From Asterionellopsis glacialis (lineage: Eukaryota > Bacillariophyta > Plagiogrammaphyceae > Rhaphoneidales > Asterionellopsidaceae), in the NCBI GenBank assembly GCA_014885115.2, contig WKLE02001214.1:1-25786 (forward strand): a DNA stretch of 25,786 bases. The letters are read 5' to 3'. The translations under genes were made by a program, and so were the position numbers. Shown piece after piece: positions 1-10,347 of this stretch. The notes beneath the pieces were generated by a model, which did no database searches, had not been told where the DNA came from, and saw only the letters and a list, made by a program, of their open reading frames with translations. Position 1 is the first letter of the stretch, and the number at the start of each line of letters is the position of its first letter.

Positions 1-152
1 GAGATCAAAATCTTTTGCTCTCATCTAGGACCACAAAAAGGAGGGTGACTCAGATTTAGGAGTGGTACGTACTTTGATGAGGTCTGATTTATTTCTGATT
101 TGCCTCTAATTTAGACCCTTAAAATTGAGGAAAAAACATATGAAATCGACAA

Positions 153-196
153 TATAATTTATTCTATAAATCTTTCTCAACTATCTGATTCTTTCA
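153..196 (+). repeat. Tail of 5' LTR of the copia element
   Basis: Bases 153-195 match 6634-6676 at 39 of 43 positions. Upstream similarity is weak, so the LTR start was not fixed. The repeat ends CTTTCA, suiting a CA-ended LTR. I see no convincing tRNA primer-binding site in the bases that follow. Confidence 0.6.
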
Positions 197-320
197 GGTT
201 TTGAGCCCAAACGTCTTAACCGCACTCTTCCCCACGCTCCTGTAGATCCTACAAGACCTACTTACTGCATACATATTGACTTGTGCCCAGGGACGAGAAC
301 TCCAACATCATCAACGCAGA

Positions 321-1794
321 ATGGCCAACCAAGGAAACGCCAATGTTGGCATTCCATCTCAAGGACCTGCTGTTGGTAACAATGACAACGCCATTGCGGA
401 CGCCCTTAAAAACTTAGCTCAGGCTCTTGCTACTATGCAAGCCAGGCAAAATGCACCTGCTGCAGCCGCAGCCCCTGTCCTAGACCCTTTTGCTTCAAAC
501 CAACCTTTCAACCTATCTTCTTGAGCAGGATCTACAGCTTTCCAACTTGCTTGCGCACCTCTTGAAAAAAAATGGGACGGCAATGTTAGCACCTTTCCCC
601 CTTTTCTCGTTGCGTGCGCTAAAGACTCGTTCCCAAGAAATGCATTGGGATGACGCCATTACGGGAATCACTATGGTCAATAACAAGAACTTATGGGATT
701 CCTATCAATCCATTACTGATCAAGAAATTGAAGCTGCTAGGGTTACCCTCACTAATCCTCATGCTATACAAAATGCACGAGCCCTTTACAAGGCTTTACA
801 AATGTTGGTAACTGGCAATATTAAAACTCAACTCTTCTCTCAAATTGAGAACGTACCTAATTTCGATGACGGTGTTAGCCTCTTTGCCAAGATGATGAAC
901 TTCACCATGACATCCGCCATCCAACTTTCCATGAGTGCCTTCTGGGATATCCTCAACTTTGATCCCAAAGATCATAATCTTCATACCCCTACCATTAACA
1001 CCAAACTCAATCACCTCTTTGTCCTTGCCACAACGTCTTCTAGGACTTTGTCCAAAGAAGAACGTCTACAGCATATTGTAACCACTTACTCAAGAATTCA
1101 ACAGCCTGAATCATGGGCTCAATGGGTCTGTAATCAAATTGATGCTATTGAAGATCAGCGTGTTACTGATCCTCAAGACTTCATGAATCAAGCAGCTTTA
1201 AAGTACTACAAAATTTGCAATACTTACGGCTCCTTTCAAGGCTCTTCTCACACAATCACTGATGATATTGTTGCCATGCTTGCAGATAATAAAGACAAAC
1301 ACAAGTGCAAGACAAAAACAGAATCTCCTGATTCTTTATCAGAACCTGATGGTGATAAGAAACCTCCCGGGTTACCACCCTTTGCTTGCCATTTTAAACC
1401 TAGCAACAAACCTACCTCAGCAAAGTATAAAGTAGGAGATAGCAAAGTTTGGAATGGTACCACTTACTAATTCTGTGATTGCCCCAACCATCTCAATAAA
1501 CTTAAATGGCACACTCATACTGCAGAATCTTGCTGCACTTGGCAAAGGTGGTTGGAAAAACAATCCGATGATACCCCATCATCGGTCGACAGACCTTCTA
1601 CTCAGGTACACCTCGCGGACACTTCTACCGCCGTGACCGATACCAAATCCACAATTGATTGATCTGATACTACATTGGCATTGACTGACACCACCAATGT
1701 TAATGCCTTATTAGCCACTGCACTTGGCCAACTTGGTGATAACCCCCTTGCCCAAAATCTCATTGCCAATGCTCTAAATTACATAAACAAATGA
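321..1794 (+). pseudogene. gag: Copia Gag (broken)
   Basis: Structural capsid/nucleocapsid protein that would package the element's RNA. The likely start is ATG 321 (MANQGN), opening a Gln/Ala/Asn-rich N-terminus. The frame shifts between about 500 and 530, then a long open frame runs to a TAA at 1468-1470. Directly after that stop, the same frame reads FCDCPNHLNKLKWHTH and then C, a C-x-C-x3-H zinc knuckle. The stop therefore cuts off the nucleic-acid-binding tail by what looks like a single substitution. A Thr/Asp-rich tail with one further stop continues to TGA 1792-1794. It is in the same frame as the protease region downstream, as in single-ORF copia elements. Confidence 0.8.
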
Positions 1795-3057
1795 CTACTT
1801 TGTCATGGATTAAGCATTGTGTTAGAATTTCTATTTCCTTTCCTTTGCCTTTTTCCATGTCCATCGTAACATTCGCCTTGGCTGTTTTTCTTCTTCATTT
1901 TGGTCCTCAAGTTCATCCATTCCACCCTTCAACCCTATTCTGACATTTTTATTGCTCTTCTCCAGAGCCTCTCCCTTCTTTATCTTTTGCCTTCACATGG
2001 CCTCTATCTACCTCTTATATTCACACCTTTCTATGGTGTCTTTACTTCATGCTTACCCAAACCTCCTCCCCCCTCTCATCCATGTCTGAGGGAGGATGAC
2101 ACACCCTTCCATCAATGCATCTCTGTCTCAATGCAAGATGCTTTCTTTGAGACTTCTTCCTTTGTCCTATCTGCAATTTGCCTCCCTAACAATCTTATAA
2201 CTCTACCTATTCTCCACTTTCAAGCTCAACTAATCCGTTGCAACCGGCGCAACCACCCATGCTTGTTAACGTGGATACTTCTCCTCATAACATTTTCTTT
2301 TTATCTACCAACCATATACACCATAACTGGCACCAACCACCTACTGGTTGAAGGTCAAAAATCACTCAATAACTCAAGACAACAACACTATACCAAAGTC
2401 ATCATGAACAAGATCATAGAGGACCAAGCTAATAACATTGTGGAGCGGCCCATGAACATTTGTAATCATGGATGCACAAAACAAGGCTCACCAACTCCTA
2501 GTCACTACAACAATGAACTCTATTGTTTTGCTGCCGACTCTGACAGCCAACAGTATATCATAGATACAGGTGCAAATAGGGTAATTGTGAATGCCCCTGG
2601 GCTACTTGTTAATTTCAAATCCTCCAAAGGTGGCATAAAAGGGATTGGCGGCACTCCTGTACAAATTAGAGGTCATGGCAAATTGTCTTTGACAATAGTT
2701 TCTGACTCTGGTGAGGAATCTCAAAAAACCAACTTCCAAAATGCAGTATATGTACCTTCATCCCCATACAATATAGTACCTCCACAATTGTTGATTGCAG
2801 TAGATCATGCAAAACATGATGACAGGGAATACATCATTAGCTTCAAGAAAAAGGGATCAGATGGTCCATACAATACTATGACCATACCTATATCCAACAA
2901 TGGATTATTTCAATTTTGGAAAAAACCAGGCTACACTTCCTTCTTTGCCAATGCGTCTACGTACAAATGTTATGAATGTTACCATGGCACAGCTGTCATA
3001 GAAGATTACTTCAGTGACGACCCGAGGAAATCTTCTTCTTTGCCAACATTTCAATAG
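1795..3057 (+). pseudogene. pol: Copia Pol N-terminal part: hydrophobic spacer and protease
   Basis: This continues the Gag frame. About 1795-2350 encodes strongly hydrophobic stretches (SLSLLYLLP, then LTWILLLITFSFYLP) that read as two or more membrane-spanning segments, which is unusual between Gag and protease. A retropepsin follows: YIIDTGAN with catalytic Asp at 2563-2565, a Gly-rich flap region (KGIGGTPVQIRGHG) and AVYVPSSPYNIVPPQLL, typical of copia proteases. The longest open part starts near 1900 and ends at TAG 3055-3057. The protease would cut the Gag-Pol polyprotein inside virus-like particles. The protease call is firm; the role of the hydrophobic part is unknown. Confidence 0.8.
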
Positions 3058-4100
3058 AAACTGAGGGAGCCAAGCCTGGAGTCTACAGAAAAACCAAGGG
3101 AGGTCCCAAATGTTGCATCATATCAACAACCCAATGTTATTCCACATGATGTCGATGAAGACTTTGCACAATTGCCAAATACTCTCAGAGAAACCAAACC
3201 ATTCACCATTGAGGCAGACATGTAAATACATCCCAATCTTATCATGTTACAAAGGAAGCAACAAATGTTAGCCACCATCCATGAATGTCTAGGACACTTG
3301 AGCTATTCTAAAATAAAATTGATGGCAAGAGCAGGCCTCATTTGACCCAAATTGGCAGATGTTCCTCCTCCTAAATGCCCCAGCTGTGCTTATGGGAAAG
3401 CTCATAGAAAACCATGGAGACACAAGCAAAGAAAATTACCAAAGCAGAACAACATAAAACTGGCCACCAAGAGCGGACAAGTTGTGAGTGTTGATCAACT
3501 CATTAGTCCTAACCCCAGGACTTGTACCTACTCATCGCAGCAACCCTACCGGTTTTTGTAGATCATTATTCTGATTTCACATATGTGCACTTAATGACAA
3601 AGCTAGACGCTGAATCCACTGTCAATGCAAAACTAGCTTTTGAAAGAGTTTGTGATTTGTACGGAATCAAAGTTATGTACTACCATGCTGACAACAGCCT
3701 CTTTGACACCAAGAAATTCAAGGATGCCTGTACTGTTGCAAAACAAGGACTCACATTCTGTGGAGTAAATGCTCACCATCAAAATGGGAAAGCAGAAAAT
3801 CATATAAAATACATCACTACCGGAGCATGAACTGCACTTCTTCATGCGGCACATCAATGGCCAAAGGCAATTCATGCATTGTTATGGCCTGCGACACTGA
3901 AACATTATGTCAACACAAGAAACATAATCCCAACCAAATTCACACCTGAACGGTATGATGGTAGAAAGAAGATACAGGCAACTTATACCTCATCTGCAAT
4001 ATCAAAGATTTCTAACACTGAGGTAGAAGCAAACTTAGATCATTTTCATCCCTTCTGATCTCCTGTATTTGTTTTAGAAAATTCTCTTCAAGCCAAACAA
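3058..4100 (+). pseudogene. pol: Copia pre-integrase zinc finger and integrase core
   Basis: Around 3265-3430 lies a GAG-pre-integrase HHCC finger (HECLGHLSYSKI ... KCPSCAYGKAH). The integrase core follows: first Asp in VVSVDQL at 3493-3495, second in HADN at 3690-3692, and Glu in NGKAEN at 3795-3797, so the D,D,E residues survive. The frame changes near 3510-3520, and the stretch before VDHYSDFTYVHL is shorter than usual, suggesting a small deletion. Further stops lie at 3828-3830 and about 4057. The enzyme would insert element cDNA into the host genome. The copia class is confirmed by integrase preceding RT. Confidence 0.85.
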
Positions 4101-4786
4101 TTGCATAATAAGTGGAGCAATAGATCAAAGGTAGGCATTTTTCTTTGCCATTCACTTCATCATGCATCCAATGTGCCTCTGGTGTTGAATACTCAAACAG
4201 CAAATGTAACACCACAATTCCATTGTATCTATGATGACCAATTTTATACTTGCAAATGTGATGCAAAATTCGAATCTTTGTGGCAACACAAGGCAAAGAT
4301 AACCACAGAAAAGCTGGATGCACCTTTGCTAGATATACTTCCAACTAGCCCAGAAGATTGGATGAATATTCCCCACTCACTTCCAAGATCAAGCGATCCC
4401 CCACCAATGTTTTTGGTTAACTGGGAACGTCCAAATTCCAATTCTCACACAAATGAAGTCAACAAAAAGAACCAGAATTGCCAGATCCAAATGACAAACG
4501 ATCTGTCATTTCTCAAGAAAGAGATTTGGCTAATCAAAATCAAAATGGTATGGTTGACGAGGGAGCTACTCCCGATGACATGACCAAAGAAGTTCATCAC
4601 CGGGACTCTACTATGAACACAACAAATGATTCTACTTCTTCTATGAATCATGTTTCCTGTTTCAGGAGACAGATCAAACGCAACAGACAATATTCTGGAG
4701 TCGCCTGGCAATCGCTCATGGTATTTATGACCACTTATTCTCTGATTGAAGCATACGTCAACAACGTCTCAATCATACAATTGTAG
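4101..4786 (+). pseudogene. pol: Copia integrase C-terminal tail and linker to RT
   Basis: Frame 4101-4583 retains copia integrase C-terminal features (NKWSNRSKVGIFLCHS, then a span before FESLW) where the protein contacts DNA. It then passes by frameshift into 4478-4786, a hydrophilic Asp/Asn/Ser-rich linker without recognisable motif. That frame ends in TAG 4784-4786, after which the RT region continues in the same frame. Assignment rests on position and the preserved reading frame. Confidence 0.6.
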
Positions 4787-5951
4787 GTATATGCTGAACC
4801 ACATCCATACACGCTGTTTGCTAAAGTAAACTTTGCATTAGCTCTATCATCCGATCCGGACACAATGACTCTCGATGAAGCTATGGCAGAACCAGATTGT
4901 GACCAATTTGTTAAAGCCATGCAAAAGGAGCTGGAAGACCATATACAATGCAAGCACTGGAAAGTAATCCCTGCAAAGGCACTTCCAAAAGGTAGGATGG
5001 CAATCCCTATGGTGTGGTCCATGAAAAGGAAACGCAATCCAATAGGAGAGATCACCAAATGGAAAGCCAGATTATGTGTGGGAGGTCACAAATTGATTGA
5101 AGGAATGGATTATTGGGACACTTATTTGCCAGTAGTCTTGTGGAGCACTGAGCACTGTACGCCTAATCATTCGCATTGCCATGTTAATGAACTGGCGCAT
5201 GCAATCAATCAATTTTGTGCTTGCATTCCCTCAAGCACCTATCAAAACTGACATTTACATGAAACCTCCGAAAGTTCTGAAGGGTTTCATCATACCCAAT
5301 CTCAAACACCCTTCTGATGTATTTTCACATTTTTACAAATTACTAAAGAAACTATATGGTTTGAAAGATGCTGGTAGCACATGGTTTGAATATTTGACGA
5401 AAGGCCTTGATGAAAGAGATTGGAAACAATCCGAAGTAGATTCTTATTTATTCACAAAATCAGGATTTATACTAGTAGTTTATGTAGATGATGCAATACT
5501 AATTTTGCCCTCACAAGCAAAAATTCAATATGAAATAAAGTCTTTGCAAGAATCCTACGATTTGACAGATGACGGTCAATTAAAAGACTATTTGGGAACA
5601 CAATTTGAATGTAATCCACACGATGATGCCATCTAATTATCTCAACCAAAAATGATGGAACGGATTTTCAATCTTGTTAATCTTGACCCATCAAATGGTC
5701 AAACGAACTTACACAACACACCGGCATGCAGTTCCAAGCTTATAGATAACAACCCAGATGGGAAACCAAGAGTTCAAAATTGGAACTATCAAGCTGTTGT
5801 AGGATGTTTTAGTTATCCTAATGCAATGGTGAGGCCAGATATAACTATGGCCATGCAGCAATGTGCACGTTTCTGCAATAATCCATCTAGGGAACACAAA
5901 GAAGCTGTTAAACATATATGTCAATATCTCCTGAAAACAAAGGAAAGATGA
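4787..5951 (+). pseudogene. pol: Copia reverse transcriptase
   Basis: An RNA-dependent DNA polymerase. The N-terminal part (4787 to about 5150) carries EAMAEPDCDQFVKAMQKEL, a W-x-V stretch, KWKARLCVGGH and DYWDTYLPVV. A direct duplication of 7 bp (GAGCACT at 5143-5149 and 5150-5156) shifts the frame. The second part reads LAFPQAPIKTDIYM, KLLKKLYGLKDAGSTWF and the catalytic YVDD at 5481-5492. A stop at about 5634-5636 is followed in frame by the thumb/connection region (YQAVVGCFSYPNAMVRPDI) up to TGA near 5949-5951. The catalytic motif is intact, but frameshift and stops inactivate the gene. Confidence 0.9.
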
Positions 5952-6530
5952 CTGATTTTGCGTCCTGACAAGTCCAGAGGTCTTGAATGTTTCGTAGATG
6001 CAGATTGGGCAAGATCCTGGCAAGACAGGTCCAGCAATGATACCCTCTCATCACACTCAAGAACCAGATATGTTATTTTGTTTGAGGGTTGTCCCATCAT
6101 TTGGACATTGAAGATGCAACCTCTTATTGCTTTAAGCATGACTGAAGCTGAGTATATTGCTCTATCCAAGGCCTTACAAGAAGTTATTGCTGTTATTAAT
6201 CTTCCGGAAGAATTATGTTCTTGTCACTTTCCTATATCAAAAACTACTCCAAACGTTATCTGCAAAGTTTTCAAAGATAATAAAAGTTTTATTGAGATTG
6301 TGACAAATCACAAAACGTGTGCATGCACAAAACATTTATCAGTGCAATTACATCACTTTGATCTTACGTTGTTAAAAAGATCATTGATAATCAACATATA
6401 TCTATGGATTTCCAAATGGCAGATATGTTCACAAAACCGCTTTCAAAGGATAAGTTCAAATTTCATTGCAATAAATTAATGTCATGGATCCCATCTGTTT
6501 CATTGCAAGGGAGTGAGAAAATATCAAGGT
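5952..6530 (+). pseudogene. pol: Copia RNase H
   Basis: The RNase H domain removes the RNA template during reverse transcription. Visible motifs are CFVDADWA (catalytic Asp at 5997-5999), PLIALSMTEAEYIALS (catalytic Glu) and a later DNKS. Near 6380-6404 the frame shifts, and the terminal ADMFTKPL motif, universal near copia Pol C-termini, lies at 6419-6442. It continues the RT frame past the TGA at 5949-5951. The purine-rich AAGGGAGTGAG near 6508-6518, after the coding end, may be the polypurine tract before the 3' LTR. Confidence 0.88.
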
Positions 6531-6633
6531 TAGGGCTGACTAGATCAATTCAACAGTTGGTACATGTTGCCAACTTCCGGAATTAGAATCGCATCTAATT
6601 CCTCCTGTTTTTCTTTCTCCTTTTAGGTTGACT

Positions 6634-6677
6634 TATAATTTATTCTAGAATTCTTTCTCAACTATCCAATTCTTTCT
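6634..6677 (+). repeat. Tail of 3' LTR of the copia element
   Basis: Matches 153-196 (39 of 43 over the first 43 bases). It marks the right end of the copia element at about 6677-6680. Right after it the DNA returns to the disrupted minus-strand endonuclease gene fragment. Confidence 0.6.
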
Positions 6678-6689
6678 ACAACCCATCCA

Positions 6690-6976
6690 TTGTCCAACAA
6701 AGTTTCAAATTAGGCAATATTTCATCTTCATTTGCATCAAGCATAAAAAATAACTGGCTCTCCTTGTTGCCTAAAAATCATAATGAACAATTTGAGATCC
6801 TCAAGGATTTGATTTCGTGGATCCGGTGATGGTGTAGTGTTAAGTAGCAATGCAGATTGCTGAGCATGGGCTGTCTTTTCTCCACTTTGACCCTTCTCTT
6901 GACAGACCTGATATGCCATTAAAATTGTCTGCCATGTCCATCTCCCTAGTTGTTTGTCATGTCCTGAATCAGTAAC
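6690..6976 (-). pseudogene. DNase I-like endonuclease (EEP) fragment
   Basis: Read on the minus strand from about 6976, the frame gives DKQLGRWTWQTI, then MAYQVCQEKG, TAHAQQSALLL, DPRNQILEDLKLFI, and after a one-base slip in the A/T run near 6744-6749, MLDANED. This succession fits endonuclease/exonuclease/phosphatase proteins carried by mobile elements in diatoms and related algae, with the catalytic-loop Asp-Ala-Asn-Glu. Only the middle survives: the gene stops at the copia boundary near 6680 and has no clear N-terminus to the right. In living elements such proteins nick target DNA, and the original was probably part of a non-LTR-type element. Family recognition is from memory of motif order. 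Confidence 0.55.
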
Positions 6977-7496
6977 TCAACCTACCCATTTTCCTACAGA
7001 TGTCGTTACTCTCCCACCTCTCTGTTTCAGATATTGATGGAATTTGTGATGTCCAAAATTGTGTCTTTTGTTGTGCAGCAATGGCATCTGCCTTGTCAGC
7101 CATGGCTGTTATTTTCATGTCAACCGTTTCTGTGCATACATTTGTTCTTTTCTTTCCCAGCCACAGAATAAATACACGAATGTTCTTTTCACATGAAAAT
7201 AAATTTAATTGTAAAAATCCTATTATTTAACTCTTTTCTATGTATATGCAACTCATAGTGATATGACCCAGTTGTGCCCCCTGAGATACTGTAAGAGAAC
7301 AAAAGTATCCCATTTGGATACTGTGACGATCGTTAACAAATTTATCAGTGCTGCACCTCCTGCATGTTTTTCAATGACAATATTTTTCACCAAACATATT
7401 CCTATTGCTGTTCTTGTCAATTAAATGGTCAGTACGCTTTTGACCACAAATTTACAAATTTGTCTAAATGGCAAACCTTGTGGCAGGGTATTTAAT
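6977..7496. other. No clear gene; flanking DNA of the gypsy insertion
   Basis: A+T-rich DNA between the endonuclease fragment and the gypsy target duplication. A short minus-strand stretch near 7000-7120 reads MADKADAIAAQQKTQFWTSQ without a family I know. It is the original neighbour of the transposase gene now ending at 12487, because the gypsy element was inserted between them. Confidence 0.4.
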
Positions 7497-7501
7497 GCTA
7501 C
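7497..7501. repeat. Target site duplication, left (GCTAC)
   Basis: GCTAC directly precedes the LTR beginning TGCACT at 7502. The identical 5 bases follow the other LTR at 12486-12490. Five bp is the usual duplication length for gypsy integrases. Confidence 0.85.
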
Positions 7502-7942
7502 TGCACTGTGCTGACAACAATTTTTGAAAAGTAGTAGAAAAGGGAGTAGAGTTTGTTGGAGTGAGTAAATTATGAGATATTTTAGCTAGTTCTAAAAAAC
7601 ACTCACCAATCCACCATTTCGTCTTTGGGACCTATTTTCTGTATGGGATCCTCTGGCCAAACTACTTAGACTTCAATTTTGGTGGAGTTTGGTTTTATCA
7701 TGTGACCTGAACTCCCCAAGGCAGCCAATGAGAGTCCACTGGATCAGAGCATCACCACGTTCTAGCATGACGCATCATACTTTGAGTCGTGCTGCTGCAA
7801 AGTGGCACTGCACGTGCTTTGTCCATGACATGAGCGTGTCTTCATATGCAACGTGACATCACCACGTCATGGTACATCTGTACTACAGCTGATTGACGTC
7901 ATTGTACGTGAGTTGTACCTTCCTCACAACTTGCCTACTGCA
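7502..7942 (-). repeat. 3' LTR of the gypsy element
   Basis: 441 bp, aligning along its length with 12026-12485 except for one gapped, rearranged stretch around 7825-7870. It starts TGCACT and ends CTACTGCA on the + strand. It contains TGACGTCA (7894-7901), ACGTCA (7864-7869), TGACG (7768-7772) and CACGTG (7811-7816), which are candidate bZIP/bHLH-type sites. Confidence 0.95.
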
Positions 7943-7955
7943 CTTGCCCCCATGT
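7943..7955 (-). other. Probable polypurine tract of the gypsy element
   Basis: On the minus strand ATGGGGGCAAG stands immediately before the 3' LTR, where the plus-strand primer for reverse transcription should lie. It is a short purine-rich run broken by one C. Confidence 0.5.
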
Positions 7956-8145
7956 CTAGCAACCTAGTACAGGGACTGTCTTATGCAGTGGCTGTATGGT
8001 AGGGCATTACACATTACACAATATATGTTGATCGTGTCAAGGACTGGTCTGTGCTGTAGTGTCACGGTACCATTACAGTGTACTTGTCATACTGTGAATG
8101 GTCCATCATGAGGTTGTTTGTATTTACATGGATTGGACCAATTGC

Positions 8146-8910
8146 TCAATAATAGATTCTCCTAGAGTTTTCATGCTGGTTGTTGCTAGCAATCCTAGCT
8201 TGTTTCCTACTATGTATGTGTTCCAAGTTCACTTTGTGTTGAATGTTAATCATCATATCTCTACCAAAAACTACCTGGCCAGGCGTAGCTTGGAGAGTAG
8301 TATGATAAGTGGAATGTACAGCATATGCAACGGCAGCAAGTACACTGGCACAAGGGTTTTCTTTGGTACTATGTTGTACCTTGTGGGTTTGTATCATGTT
8401 CCCCACTACTTGATGTATCCTCTCGTCCATGATAGCGTTTGCTTGTGGGTTATGGGTAGTGATCGGTTTATGCTTGATGTGGTATTCATCATCTAGCATA
8501 CCACAGAAATCTTTCATAAATTCTGTGCCTTGGTCAAAAGTGACTTGCGTAGGCTTTGGGTATTGTGCAAACCACTGTTGTTCTACTATGTTTGCCATTT
8601 TGATACTGCTCCTTTTGGACTAAGGGGCACTCTCAAACCATCCTGTAGCTGGGTCAATCATAATGATGCAACATAGGGTAAGATCCTTACAACCTTTTCT
8701 TTTGATAGTTTAGGGTCCTATGAGATCTACACATAGCCGGTCCCATGGTGTGGCTTCTGCATCTTTTTCAGGCAGGTATCCATACTTTTTGCTTTGAGTC
8801 TTGTTCAGTTGACAGGTGTGGCAAGTTTTGCAGTAGGTTGTTACGTGTTCACATCGTTTGGGCCACCATAAGTGCTTCTGGATTGTTGAGTCTGGAAAGC
8901 GCATCTGCAA
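8146..8910 (-). pseudogene. pol: Gypsy integrase (zinc finger half and core, broken)
   Basis: From 8910 the frame reads HLWWPKRCEHV, then CKTCHTCQLNK, the C-x2-C half of the HHCC finger. The His pair is missing: the RNase H frame (DALSRL) runs straight into this region, indicating a deletion. The core has CVDLIGP (first Asp), a stop, then VTFDQGTEFMKDF (second Asp, near 8533-8535) and NPQANAIMDERIHQ (Glu). An extra residue stands before that Glu compared with the spacing I expect. Stops occur after LIGP (about 8707) and near 8600. The RNase H frame is offset by one base from this one. Integration activity is certainly lost. Confidence 0.9.
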
Positions 8911-10306
8911 CTATATTATGTTTGCCTTTTATATATTGTAGTTCAGGCGCATATTCCTCCACTAACATGTGCCATTGTATATGGCATTCAGTTTGGCATT
9001 TATCGTAGATTAAATTCTTATGGTCCATATGTATAATGATACATTGACCTAGTAGGATGTATTGATACTCCCTAAGTACTTCTACGATTGATAGGAGTTC
9101 TTGATTGCAAGTGTTGTATTTAGTTTGGGTGTCAGTAAGTTTTCTACTGTAGAATACTATAGGCTTGTCATCCTGGGTCATAACAGCCCTGAGTTGATAC
9201 TTTCTGGTGTCAGTATATATGTGGAAGGGCTTACTGAAGTCCAGGTAGGACAGCAGTACTTCTTTGACTTTAATTTTCTTAATATTGTCAAAGGCTGTTT
9301 GTTGCTCTTTGTCCCATTTGAACTTAAGCCCTTTGCCCTGTAGCTTAGTTAGAGGAGCCAGTACATGGGATCTGTGTATCCACATTTGTTTGTAATAATT
9401 AACCATCCGTATGAAGGATCATATTTTCTTAGTTGTATTAGGGGGTGCTATATTTAGTATGGCAGAGACCTTATAGTTAAGTGGCCTTATGCCCTTGCAG
9501 CATATGTGGAATCTGAGATAGTCCGTTTTGGTTTGTCCGAAGACGGATTTTTTGGCATTGACTTTAAGTCCCGCTTCCTGTAGTCTTTGCAGTACCACGT
9601 CCATTCTATTTAGATGGTCTTTGAAATTGTCTGTTATAAGGAGCAATAGATCATGAATGTATAGGTGTACAAATTCTAGTCTGCATATGAGTTTGCTCAT
9701 CTTCTCTTGGAAAATGTCTGCTGAACTTGCAACTCCCATGGGTAGACGTAAGCATTCATACTTGCCCCATGGTAGGAGGATGGTACATAGCTTACTAGTG
9801 TCTGTGCCTAGTTGTATGTGATAGTATCCCATATTTAAGTCTAGCAACAATGCATATGAGAAACCTTCAAGTTTTGTAAGTAATTCCTGAATGTGTGGAA
9901 TAGGGAGTAGATATCATATGATACACTCATTCAGTTTCCTAAAGTCAGAAATAAACCTGATAGTGTCGTTCTTCTTAGGTCGTGGGAAGCTAGGTGCTGC
10001 CCATTCCAACTTATTAACTTTTTGTAGTACTCCTATGCATACTAGCCGGTCTACCTCTTCTCTGAGGAGTCAGTCATAGACATAGGGCACTGGGTAGGCT
10101 TTACCATGGTATGGTTTGGAGAATTCTTTAATTTCAATACTCACTGGGTCGATATTCCGCATGCCCAGAGTACCATCAAACAAAGGTTCGTATTTCTTAA
10201 GTGGCACGTTTAAGTCTTTTCTGTCTTTAGGAGGCAGATGCCAGTACAACCATGTTACTTTGTCTAAGTCAGCCTTGTCATCCATTGCAGCTAGAATCCT
10301 GTTCAT
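8849..10306 (-). pseudogene. pol: Gypsy reverse transcriptase and RNase H
   Basis: One frame broken by stops near 10070, about 9910 and 9419. RT fingers: KPYHGKAYPVP, then REEVDRLVCIGVL and ISDFRKLNE. Palm: LLLDLNMGYYHIQL, then LRLPMGVASSADIFQEKM. The catalytic YxDD box reads Y-I-H-D, its first Asp replaced by His (codon at 9653-9655), which should abolish polymerisation. RNase H: FHIYTDTRKYQLRAV with its first Asp, CNQELLSIV with the Glu, MDHKNLIY, and DALSR at the end. It copies element RNA into DNA in the family, but this copy is dead by both stops and the active-site change. Confidence 0.93.
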
Positions 10307-10347
10307 GCAATCAGTGGCTTCACTTACTTGTCTAGTTTAGTGAGTTC

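Larger units (their letters stand above)
1..6680 (+). mobile_element. Ty1/copia-type LTR retrotransposon, degenerate
   Basis: Copia domain order is visible on the + strand: Gag with a zinc knuckle, aspartic protease, GAG-pre-integrase zinc finger, integrase, RT with YVDD, then RNase H, integrase preceding RT. A 43-bp sequence at 153-195 recurs at 6634-6676 with 4 mismatches, as expected for the 3' tails of two diverged LTRs about 6.5 kb apart. Gag through pre-integrase lies in one frame, implying an ancestral single gag-pol polyprotein. At least four frame changes and about ten in-frame stops make it non-functional. The left edge may lie before base 1 and the right edge is placed near 6680, so both limits are approximate. 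The Gag knuckle style resembles diatom CoDi elements, from general knowledge. Confidence 0.9.

Noticed and set aside
8098..9343. Plus-strand ORFs over the gypsy integrase and RNase H
   Set aside because: Opposite-strand shadows of a clear gypsy Pol.
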